Assembly: GCF_014694385.1 (NCBI RefSeq)
Contig: NZ_JAAOCA010000036.1
Coordinates: 1 to 59,720 of the forward strand
DNA length: 59,720 bases
Direction of reading: 5' to 3'
Origin: Pseudomonas typographi
GTDB taxonomy: Bacteria; Pseudomonadota; Gammaproteobacteria; Pseudomonadales; Pseudomonadaceae
Part shown: piece after piece, positions 53,087-59,720 of the stretch
How positions within the stretch are numbered: position 1 is the first letter of the stretch
Layout of the letters: each line of letters opens with the position of its first letter
Notes under the pieces: model-generated
Database searches by the model: none
What the model saw: the letters and a program-made list of their open reading frames with translations, nothing else
Told to the model about the DNA's origin: nothing
Made by a program: the position numbers and the translations under genes

Positions 53087-53817
53087 CCTTGCCACCGCTG
53101 CCCTGGCACCACGATCAACGAAAAGTATGGCGAAGACTGGGGGTCCACCTGTGCCAGCGGCACAACCTTCTGGTTGGCCATGGTCGCCCGCTCCACGTAC
53201 AACGCCCGGCCATCGAGCCCCAGTTGCTGGAGCACCGCATACACCTTGGGGAAATTGCGCCCGAGCTTCATCACCACCGCCGCGTCGGCATCGGCCAGCC
53301 GGCGCTTAAGCTCGTCGTGGGGCAGCACGCCAGACAGCACCGCCAGCGACTGGTTGCGATACACCAGCGGCGCCCCCAATACCGAGGCCCCACCGAGCAT
53401 CGAACAGACGCCGGGCACTACCTCGGTGCCGTAGCGGCTGGCCAGGCGGTCGTGCAGGTACATGTACGAGCCATAAAAGAACGGGTCGCCTTCGCAGATC
53501 ACCGCCACGTCGCGGCCGGCGTCCAGGTGTGTCGCCACCTCCAGCGCGGCACTGTCGTAGAAGTCGCTGATCACTTGCTCATAGGCGAGCGGCGGCGGTA
53601 GCACCTCGGTGGTCACCGGGTACACCAACGGCAACAACTGCTGCGCCGGTTGCAAGTGCTGTTCGATAATGCCGAACGCGTTGCCCTTTTTGCCCTTGGC
53701 CACGAAGTACCCCACCACCGGCGCCTCGCGCAGCAAGCGCAACGCCTTGAGGGTCAGCAGCTCAGGGTCGCCGGGGCCCACGCCCAGGCCGAACAATCGC
53801 CCGCGCAGGGTCATCAT
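53083..53817 (-). CDS. cobI: Precorrin-2 C20-methyltransferase
   Basis: A 244-residue tetrapyrrole methylase: GLGVGPGDPELLTLKA (SAM-site glycines, about 9-24), ICEGDPFFYGSYMYL (about 107-121) and VPGVCSMLGGA (about 134-144). It adds the C20 methyl to precorrin-2. The start ATG overlaps the end of cobH and the stop overlaps cobJ, so the three are translationally coupled. An ATG one codon later is an equal alternative. Confidence 0.94.
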   Translation of the reverse strand: MMTLRGRLFGLGVGPGDPELLTLKALRLLREAPVVGYFVAKGKKGNAFGIIEQHLQPAQQLLPLVYPVTTEVLPPPLAYEQVISDFYDSAALEVATHLDAGRDVAVICEGDPFFYGSYMYLHDRLASRYGTEVVPGVCSMLGGASVLGAPLVYRNQSLAVLSGVLPHDELKRRLADADAAVVMKLGRNFPKVYAVLQQLGLDGRALYVERATMANQKVVPLAQVDPQSSPYFSLIVVPGQRWQG

Positions 53818-54440
53818 TCCACCTCCGAAGCCAGCGCGTTCACCGCCGCGGCGGCCATGGCGCTGCCGCCACGGCGGCCCTGCACCACCACGAATGGCAC
53901 CCCGCGGCTATCGGCAGCGAGCATCGCCTTGGATTCGGCAGCGCCAATGAAGCCCACCGGGAAGCCCAGGATCAGCGCCGGCTTGGGCGCACCGGCGTCG
54001 AGCATTTCCAACAAGTAGAACAACGCCGTCGGGGCATTGCCGATCACCACCACACTGCCTTGCAGGTGCTCGCGCCACAGCTCCAGCGCCACCGCCGAGC
54101 GGGTGTTGCCTTTAGCCTGGGCCAGCGCTGGTACACGCTCATCCCTGAGCGTACAGACCACCGCATTGGCCGCTGGCAGGCGCGCACGGGTGATGCCCGC
54201 GGCCACCATGTGGGCATCGCACAAGATCGGCGCACCGCGCAGCAGGGCCTGGCGCCCGGCGCGCCCGGCACCTTCGCTGAAGGCCAGGTCATCGACCACA
54301 TCGACCATGCCACAAGCATGGATAACCCGCACGGCAAGCTGTTCGAGGTCCGCCGGGATCCGCTCCAGCCGAGCCTCCGCGCGGATGGTGGCGAAGGAGT
54401 TGCGATAGATCTGTTGCCCATCGCGGATGTAGTCGATCAT
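53814..54440 (-). CDS. cobH: Precorrin-8X methylmutase
   Basis: A 208-residue enzyme moving a methyl from C11 to C12 to give hydrogenobyrinate. It starts MIDYIRDGQQIYRNSFATIR; the catalytic His is His41 in VIHACGMVD, and GNAPTALFYLLE and GFPVGFIGAAESK follow near 135-165. The ATG at 54440 overlaps the cobG stop by one base (TGATG). The open frame runs further upstream into cobG but that part is not coding in this frame. Confidence 0.94.
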   Translation of the reverse strand: MIDYIRDGQQIYRNSFATIRAEARLERIPADLEQLAVRVIHACGMVDVVDDLAFSEGAGRAGRQALLRGAPILCDAHMVAAGITRARLPAANAVVCTLRDERVPALAQAKGNTRSAVALELWREHLQGSVVVIGNAPTALFYLLEMLDAGAPKPALILGFPVGFIGAAESKAMLAADSRGVPFVVVQGRRGGSAMAAAAVNALASEVE

Positions 54441-55735
54441 CAGGTGTCGCTCCGTGGGAGGCCATTCAACAGGCTGGCCGCCGCTTGCAAAGTCAGCTCG
54501 CGAGCGCGCAGCCGGCCCAGGCCAGGTTGCGCGGCATCGCGAATAAAAAGGTCGTAGCGGCCCGGCGCCACTGCCAGCAAGGTGAACGGCGCGACGTGCG
54601 CCGCCGCGCAGGCGCGCGGGCAGCCAGACAAATGCACCGGCCGTGGCGGCGCCAACAACATGGCGAGGCGGCGGGCATCGGCCTTGGTATCGGCCTGGCC
54701 CTTGGCACAGCCGCTGGCGCCACTGCAAGCCAGCATCGCGGCCAGCGGCGCCTCGGCATCCACCAGCAGGCCGAGGGTGCGCAGTTCCGCCTGCACGCGA
54801 TCGGCATGGGCCTGGGCAATGCCGGGGATCAGCAGGCCCTGCCACGGGGTTAGGTGTAACGCGCCGCAGCCCCAGCGGCGGCACAGTTGCGCCAGGGCGT
54901 GTAACTGCGCCGCGTGAAAACGCCCCAGCTCGAACTGCGCACACACCGCCACCGTGCCGGCCTGCGCTTGCGGATACACCCCCAAACGCCCGCCGCTGGC
55001 GCCGCGCGGGCCGCTGTGGGTGACCCGCCGCAGGCCAAGGGGTGCGAGAAACGCCTCCAGCCCTATCGCATCGAGCAATGGGCGCATGCGTGTGTGGTCG
55101 CTGCCCGCCAGTGCCAGGAAGCGCCCAAGCACCGCCGCCACCCCAGCCAACGCCTCACCCAAGGGCAGCGCCACGACCATGGTGCCCTGCGCAGGGCTGC
55201 TCGCCAGGCCCACCCCCCAGTGCCATTGGCCGCCCAGCAGTAGCGGCGAAAGCCATACATCATGGGGGTGGTCGAGGCAGGCCAGGGCTTCGCCGCCGTC
55301 CAACTGCAAGGCGAATTTGGCCGAGAGCGCGTGGTAACGCGTGTCCCCTTCGAGCAACCGCAATAACTGCGCTGCCAATGGCCTTGCATCCAGGGCCTGT
55401 TGCGGGTCTATCCCGGCCAGCGGGCTGAGCATTAGGTTGCGCACATCATCGCCACCCGGGTGCGCGGGGCCCAAGCCCGCCTGCAGCAACGCCTGCTGCA
55501 GCACGCCCGCTTCGGCACCCACCCCGCGCACCTGCACATTGGCGCGGTTGGTGGCCTCTAGCACGCCACTGGCATAGCGCTGGGCAGCCGCTGCCAAGGC
55601 GCTGGCTTGGCCAGCACCCAGCACGCCGCCAGGCAGCTTGATGCGGCAGATACCACCGTCCAATGCCTGGACGATGCGCAGCAGGCCAGGGCAGGCCGAA
55701 GGGCGAACAGGGCGGGAAGGCACGGGCACGTTCAA
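54440..55735 (-). CDS. cobG: Precorrin-3B synthase
   Basis: A 431-residue (with this start) sulfite-reductase-like monooxygenase that hydroxylates precorrin-3A at C20 using oxygen, the mark of the aerobic route. The N-terminal RPSACPGLLRIVQALDGG and two nitrite/sulfite-reductase repeats are present. The Fe4S4 cysteines are in ACSGASGCAKG and SGCPRACAAAH. No ATG is in a usable place. I chose TTG 55735; GTG 55729 is nearly equal, and the open frame upstream to 55948 overlaps the divergent cobL start. First gene of the leftward operon. Confidence 0.85.
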   Translation of the reverse strand: MNVPVPSRPVRPSACPGLLRIVQALDGGICRIKLPGGVLGAGQASALAAAAQRYASGVLEATNRANVQVRGVGAEAGVLQQALLQAGLGPAHPGGDDVRNLMLSPLAGIDPQQALDARPLAAQLLRLLEGDTRYHALSAKFALQLDGGEALACLDHPHDVWLSPLLLGGQWHWGVGLASSPAQGTMVVALPLGEALAGVAAVLGRFLALAGSDHTRMRPLLDAIGLEAFLAPLGLRRVTHSGPRGASGGRLGVYPQAQAGTVAVCAQFELGRFHAAQLHALAQLCRRWGCGALHLTPWQGLLIPGIAQAHADRVQAELRTLGLLVDAEAPLAAMLACSGASGCAKGQADTKADARRLAMLLAPPRPVHLSGCPRACAAAHVAPFTLLAVAPGRYDLFIRDAAQPGLGRLRARELTLQAAASLLNGLPRSDT

Positions 55736-55766
55736 GGAAAGGTCCGTAAATGGCAGAAGGCGCGAT

Positions 55767-55795
55767 ATTATGCCTGCTTTGCCGGGCCGCTTGAA
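55767..55795 (-). promoter_or_regulatory. Probable promoter of the cobGHIJ operon
   Basis: Read on the minus strand, TTCAAG (55795-55790) and CATAAT (55772-55767) are 17 bp apart. Transcription would start about 25 nt before the chosen cobG start. The 99-bp divergent space (55736-55834) is too short for a full cobalamin riboswitch on either side, and I see no B12-box core in it. Confidence 0.45.
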
Positions 55796-55834
55796 AACGC
55801 GACCGGTCGGAATCGCACTGCATGAGGAATATTC

Positions 55835-57046
55835 ATGTCGGCATGGCTGACAATCGTGGGCATCGGCGAAGACGGTTACAGCGGCTTGGGCAAGCTTGCC
55901 CGGCGTGCCCTGCTGGGCGCCCTGCGCGTGTACGGCAGCGACCGCCAACTGGCGCTATTGCCCCGCTGCATCAGCGGCGAACGCCTGGCCTGGCCCAGCC
56001 CGTTCAGCCTGGCGCCGGTGCTGGCCGCCCGCGGCGAGCCGGTGTGCGTGTTGGCCAGCGGCGACCCAATGTTGCATGGGGTGGGCGCAAGCCTGGCGCG
56101 TGCGTTGCCCATCGGCGAAATGGCCATCCTCCCCGCCCCCTCTTCCTGCTCGCTGGCCGCGGCCCGGCTGGGCTGGCCACTGGCCGAGTGCAGCATCGTG
56201 TCGCTGGTGGCCAAGCCCTTGCAACGGCTGAGTGCCGAACTCTACAGCGGCCAACGCCTGTTATTGCTGAGCAATGACGAACATACGCCCGGGCAGGTGG
56301 CCGAGTTGCTCTGCGAACGGGGTTTCGGCGCCAGCGAAATGACCGTGTTCGAACACCTCGGCGGCCCGGCCGAACGGCGCCAGCATGGGCAGGCACAGCA
56401 TTGGCCAGCGGTGCCGGCGGCGCGGCTTAACCTGGTTGCCGTGGAGTGCCGCGCGGTGGCCGGGGCCATGCGCCTGGCACGGCTACCGGGTTTACCGGAT
56501 GCCGCCTTTCACCATGACGGCCAGATCACCAAGCGCGATGTACGGGCCATTACCCTGGCGCGCCTGGCGCCACAACCCGGCGAGTTACTCTGGGATGTGG
56601 GTGCCGGCGCGGGCTCGGTGGGCATCGAATGGATGCGCAGCCACCCGGCTTGCCGCGCCATCGCCATCGAAGCCAACCCCATGCGCCAAGGCTATATCGT
56701 GCATAACCGCGAGGTACTGGGCGTGCCCGGCCTGCAATTGGTCACAGGCCACGCGCCGCAGGCGCTCGCTGGCCTGCCAGCGCCGGATGCGGTGTTCATC
56801 GGCGGTGGCGTGACCGTGCCGGGCATGCTCGAAACCTGCTGGCGGCTGCTCAAGCCCGGCGGCCGCCTAGTGGCCAACGCCGTCACCGTGCAGAGCGAAA
56901 TGGCCCTGGTGGCGTGGCGCGACCGCCACGGCGGCGAGTTGGCCCGCCTGCAACTGGCCCACGCACACCCGCTGGGCAGTTTCGACACCTGGCGCCAGGC
57001 GCTGCCGGTCACACTGCTCGAACAGGTCAAGCCGGGCGATGCGTGA
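55835..57046 (+). CDS. cobL: Precorrin-6Y C5,15-methyltransferase (decarboxylating)
   Basis: A 403-residue two-domain enzyme. The N-terminal CbiE-like methylase (1-200) has IVGIGEDGYSGL and LASGDPMLHG; the C-terminal CbiT-like part (210-403) has HDGQITKRDVRAI, LLWDVGAGAGSVGIEW (SAM motif I) and FIGGGVT. It methylates C5 and C15 and decarboxylates the C12 acetate. The ATG follows GAGGAAT. Its stop overlaps cbiD by 8 bp. It is divergent from cobG. Confidence 0.94.
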   Translation: MSAWLTIVGIGEDGYSGLGKLARRALLGALRVYGSDRQLALLPRCISGERLAWPSPFSLAPVLAARGEPVCVLASGDPMLHGVGASLARALPIGEMAILPAPSSCSLAAARLGWPLAECSIVSLVAKPLQRLSAELYSGQRLLLLSNDEHTPGQVAELLCERGFGASEMTVFEHLGGPAERRQHGQAQHWPAVPAARLNLVAVECRAVAGAMRLARLPGLPDAAFHHDGQITKRDVRAITLARLAPQPGELLWDVGAGAGSVGIEWMRSHPACRAIAIEANPMRQGYIVHNREVLGVPGLQLVTGHAPQALAGLPAPDAVFIGGGVTVPGMLETCWRLLKPGGRLVANAVTVQSEMALVAWRDRHGGELARLQLAHAHPLGSFDTWRQALPVTLLEQVKPGDA

Positions 57047-58136
57047 AGAAAGCCCCGAACAACCCGCACCGCTGCGCAGCGGGCTGACCACCGGCAGTTG
57101 CGCCACCGCCACCAGCCTGGCGGCAGCGCGGCTGTTACTGGGCGGTACGGTGCAACGGGCGGTTTTGATCACCTTGCCCAAGGGCAAGCAGGTGTCGCTG
57201 GCCCTGCAATTTTGCCGGCCCGTCGCCGGCGGTGCCGAAGCCGGCACCCTCAAGGATGCCGGCGATGATCCCGACGTGACCCACGGCGCCCTGGTCTACA
57301 GCCAAGTGCGCCTGCATGCCGCGCCCGGCGTGCGCTTTGTCGCCGGCCCCGGCGTGGGCACGGTGACCCGCCCGGGCCTGGTGCTGGCGGTCGGCGAGCC
57401 TGCGATCAACCCGGTGCCACGCAAGATGATCAGCGAACACCTCGCCGCCCTGGCCCAGCAGCACCAGTATGCGGGCGGTTTCGAAGTAACCGTGTGCGTC
57501 GAGGGCGGCGAAGCCTTGGCCCTGAAGACCATGAACCCGCGCCTGGGCATCCTCGGTGGGCTGTCGATCCTCGGCACCAGTGGCATTGTTCGGCCGTTTT
57601 CCTGCGCAGCCTACATCGCCTCCATTCACCAGGGTATCGATGTAGCCAAGGCCAATGGTTACGAACACCTTGCCGCCTGCACCGGCAACGCCAGCGAGGA
57701 AGCCATGCGCACGCATTACCAACTGCCGAACATTGCCCTGATCGAAATGGGCGATTTCGTCGGCGCGGTGCTCAAGCACCTGCGCAAGGTGCCCGTCGCC
57801 CGGTTGAGCCTGTGCGGCGGGTTCGGCAAGGTCAGCAAGCTGGCCGCCGGCCACATGGACCTGCACAGCCGCCATTCGAGCATCGACCTGCCGCAATTGG
57901 CCGAATGGGCCGGGGCGCTGGGCGCCAGCGCCAGCCTGCGCGCGGCCATGCTGCAGGCCAATACCAGCCAGCAGGCATTGGCCCTGGCGCATGCCGAGGG
58001 CATGGCCCTGGGCGATGCCGTATGCGCCCACGCGCAAGCCTTCGCCCGCTCGGTGCTGCCGGCCCAGGTGCAAGTTGAAGTGTTCGCCATCGACCGCCAG
58101 GGTGGCTTCGTAGGCCATGCGGGGTTTGCCCCATGA
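57039..58136 (+). CDS. cbiD: Cobalt-precorrin-5B/precorrin-5 C1-methyltransferase, CbiD type
   Basis: A 365-residue CbiD protein: LRSGLTTGSCATATSLAA at the N-terminus, GPGVGTVTRPGL (about 103-114), INPVPRKMI and ILGTSGIVRPFS (about 182-193). It methylates C1 of the ring. Typical aerobic clusters use CobF for this step; here CbiD stands in, as in other Pseudomonas. It overlaps cobL by 8 bp and cobK by 4 bp. Confidence 0.93.
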   Translation: MREESPEQPAPLRSGLTTGSCATATSLAAARLLLGGTVQRAVLITLPKGKQVSLALQFCRPVAGGAEAGTLKDAGDDPDVTHGALVYSQVRLHAAPGVRFVAGPGVGTVTRPGLVLAVGEPAINPVPRKMISEHLAALAQQHQYAGGFEVTVCVEGGEALALKTMNPRLGILGGLSILGTSGIVRPFSCAAYIASIHQGIDVAKANGYEHLAACTGNASEEAMRTHYQLPNIALIEMGDFVGAVLKHLRKVPVARLSLCGGFGKVSKLAAGHMDLHSRHSSIDLPQLAEWAGALGASASLRAAMLQANTSQQALALAHAEGMALGDAVCAHAQAFARSVLPAQVQVEVFAIDRQGGFVGHAGFAP

Positions 58137-58891
58137 CTCGGGTGCTGGTACTGGGCGGCACCACCGAAGGGTTGGCCATTGCCCGGGAATTGGGGCCGGA
58201 ACAGGTCTACAGCCTCGCCGGCATTGGCCGGGTACCGGCCGACCTGCGCTGCACCGTGCGCGTAGGTGGTTACGGCGGTGCGGACGGCCTAGCGGCGTTC
58301 CTGCGCGCGCAGGGCATCGGCCTGCTGGTGGATGCCACCCACCCTTATGCCGCGCGCATCAGCCATAACGCCGCGCTCGCGGCGCAGGCCTGCGGCATTG
58401 CCTGCTGGGCCGTGCGCCGCCCGGCCTGGCAGCCGCAGGCCGGGGACGATTGGCGCGAGGTCGCCGATTGGCCCGCGCTCATCCACGCGCTGCAGGGCTT
58501 TGAGCGCCCGTTGTTTACCTTGGGGCGTGAACCGTTGCGACACCTGGGCAGCATCCCACCGCAGCAGTTCTGGACGCTGCGCGCGCTGCAGGCCTGCCCG
58601 GGCAACGCGCGTTGCGAGGTGATCGCCGCCCGCGGGCCGTTCACCCTCGAAGGTGAACGGGCTTTGTTTCAACGGCGCGGCATCGATGTGCTGGTGAGCA
58701 AGAACAGCGGCAGCGAAGCCACCGAACCCAAGTTGCAGGTGGCACGCGAACGCGGCCTACCGGTATTGCTGTTACGCCGGCCGGTGCTGCCGCCAGCCGA
58801 GCGCACGTTCACCGGTGCCGGCAGCCTGTTGCAGGCATTGAGACAATTTGCGCCAAACTGCTTTTTTACTTCCCTAGGCGGTTCTGGCTAA
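58133..58891 (+). CDS. cobK: Precorrin-6A reductase
   Basis: A 252-residue NADPH-dependent reductase converting precorrin-6A to precorrin-6B. It starts VLVLGGTTEGLAIA, has DATHPYAARISHNA (about 66-79), ARGPFTLEGE and VSKNSGSEATEPKL (about 185-205). The start overlaps cbiD by 4 bp. It ends the rightward cobL-cbiD-cobK operon; a copper gene follows after 31 bp. Confidence 0.93.
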   Translation: MTRVLVLGGTTEGLAIARELGPEQVYSLAGIGRVPADLRCTVRVGGYGGADGLAAFLRAQGIGLLVDATHPYAARISHNAALAAQACGIACWAVRRPAWQPQAGDDWREVADWPALIHALQGFERPLFTLGREPLRHLGSIPPQQFWTLRALQACPGNARCEVIAARGPFTLEGERALFQRRGIDVLVSKNSGSEATEPKLQVARERGLPVLLLRRPVLPPAERTFTGAGSLLQALRQFAPNCFFTSLGGSG

Positions 58892-58922
58892 ATACCGGGC
58901 ACCCCTCCCTTGGAACGCCTCG

Positions 58923-59402
58923 ATGAACCCTTTGCCACGGTTGGCCCTTTGTTTTTCGATGCTTGCCTTCGCCTGCGCGGCCCAAGCGCAGGATTACACC
59001 CTGGGCGCGCTGACCATCGGCCAACCTTGGTCCCAGGCCTTGCCACCCAATGCACCCACGGTGGCGGCCTACTTCACCCTGGCCAATGCCGGCGCCGAAG
59101 ACGACGTGCTGCTCGGGGTAGATTCGCCCATTGCCGGGCAAGCGCAAATGCACCAGCACATCGGCCAAGACGGCATGATGAAAATGCAACGCGTGACCAG
59201 CGTTCTGCTGCCGGCGGCGGGGCAGGTGAACTTCGCGCCCATGGCCTACCACGTGATGCTGCTCGACCTGGGCGAGCGCAGCGCGTTGCAGCCGGGGCAG
59301 CATTTCCCGCTGACGCTGCGCTTCCAGCGCAGTGGCGATATCACCGTAAACGTCGACGTGCTCACTGACGCTCCCGCCCAAGGGCAAATGCACGGCGGCT
59401 GA
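58923..59402 (+). CDS. Periplasmic copper chaperone PCu(A)C
   Basis: A 159-residue exported protein with a signal peptide (about 1-22, cut after AQA). The Cu(I) motif is readable: QMHQHIGQDG followed by MKMQ and then MAYHVMLLDL (two Met and two His, residues about 75-120). PCu(A)C delivers copper to cytochrome oxidase CuA sites or scavenges it. Its stop overlaps the next gene (TGATG). It may be read from the cobK transcript, since only 31 bp separate them. Confidence 0.9.
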   Translation: MNPLPRLALCFSMLAFACAAQAQDYTLGALTIGQPWSQALPPNAPTVAAYFTLANAGAEDDVLLGVDSPIAGQAQMHQHIGQDGMMKMQRVTSVLLPAAGQVNFAPMAYHVMLLDLGERSALQPGQHFPLTLRFQRSGDITVNVDVLTDAPAQGQMHGG

Positions 59403-59720
59403 TGAAACACCCACGCCCCACCCCGCCCCGCCGCTGGGTAAACCGCGGCCGTTGGCTCGGCCTGTTCGCCGTGCTGATGTTGTTCATCGGCCCGCTGGCT
59501 TCGCAGTCCATGCCAATGGACCCAGTCCAGCGAATGGCGAACATGAGCATGGCCACCCATGGCCATGGCTGCGATGGCGATGCCGGCAAGGACCAGGCGC
59601 CGAACGGGCTGCACCCGCTGTGGGAACGCTGTGGCTATTGCAGCCTGTTCTTTCATTGCCCGGCATTGCCCCAGGCCCTGAGCTTCACCGGTGCCACCAC
59701 CCTGCCCGCCGCCCCCGCGC
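59402..59720 (+). CDS. DUF2946 protein, 3' end cut by the window edge
   Basis: At least 106 residues, still open at the window end. It has an N-terminal hydrophobic helix (GLFAVLMLFIGPLASQS, about 20-36), a His/Met-rich stretch (MSMATHGHGC, about 48-57) and the DUF2946 segment HPLWERCGYCSLFFHCP (about 71-87). The Cys, His and Met content and its coupling to PCu(A)C suggest copper binding in the periplasm. In Pseudomonas such pairs often precede a TonB-dependent copper receptor, which would lie outside this window. Confidence 0.8.
   Translation, partial: MKHPRPTPPRRWVNRGRWLGLFAVLMLFIGPLASQSMPMDPVQRMANMSMATHGHGCDGDAGKDQAPNGLHPLWERCGYCSLFFHCPALPQALSFTGATTLPAAPA

Noticed and set aside
55736..55834. 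A cobalamin riboswitch ahead of the cob operons
   Set aside because: The gap is only 99 bp, shared by two divergent genes, and no B12-box core is visible.
1..59720. tRNA, rRNA, CRISPR arrays, insertion sequences or prophage genes
   Set aside because: I saw no cloverleaf-like segments ending in a T-loop, no regularly spaced repeats, no transposase and no phage proteins.

Overview
The window looks like chromosomal DNA of a Pseudomonas species, probably close to the P. putida/P. fluorescens side of the genus. The reasons are the high GC content, the closeness of the proteins to Pseudomonas families I know, and long runs of familiar gene order: speA-sui1-nudix-DUF2333-gcbA, dsbD-accB-accC, prmA-DUF3426-dusB-fis-purH-purD-retS, and cobJ-cobI-cobH-cobG/cobL-cbiD-cobK. 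I see no rRNA, tRNA, CRISPR array, insertion sequence or phage module. All identifications were made by eye, with no database search.

Left third (1-19.8 kb), small metabolic and stress modules. A minus-strand pair for beta-alanine/malonate-semialdehyde breakdown (omega-aminotransferase and mmsA) faces a LysR regulator. Next comes a purine-base neighbourhood: an NCS2 xanthine/urate-type permease, a RutR-like TetR regulator, yigZ, an 8-oxoguanine deaminase and an adenine/adenosine deaminase. An ArsR regulator and a Bcr/CflA drug exporter follow. A copper-efflux locus comes after that: a copZ-like chaperone, an unknown exported protein, the copA ATPase and cueR, with two CueR-type operators. A RIO-type kinase and an AraC regulator facing an SBF-like transporter complete this part.

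Middle (19.8-42.5 kb). A plus-strand run holds a two-domain FabG, a MaoC hydratase, a MazG-like pyrophosphohydrolase, cmoM, two paralogous DUF4136 lipoproteins, a short prepilin-peptidase-like protein, a small membrane protein and a MATE exporter. The speA-sui1-nudix-DUF2333 block is on the minus strand. The diguanylate cyclase gcbA, dsbD and accBC follow on the plus strand. The aroQ gene that usually sits between dsbD and accB in Pseudomonas is absent. In its place lie a promoter, a 28-codon ORF and a hairpin. A 957-residue protein resembling DUF6543/dermonecrotic-toxin-type proteins is inserted between accC and prmA on the opposite strand, with its own terminator.

Right third (42.5-59.7 kb). 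dusB-fis, purH, purD and the hybrid sensor retS are followed by two adjacent minus-strand genes for unknown proteins of 210 and 229 residues that look like diverged paralogues of each other. A divergent cobalamin cluster follows: cobGHIJ leftward and cobL-cbiD-cobK rightward. The window ends in a copper-handling pair, a PCu(A)C chaperone and a DUF2946 protein cut by the window edge.

The best candidates for undescribed biology are the 957-residue toxin-like protein, the paralogous pair beside retS, the unknown exported protein bracketed by CueR boxes, and the rebuilt accB leader where aroQ is missing.
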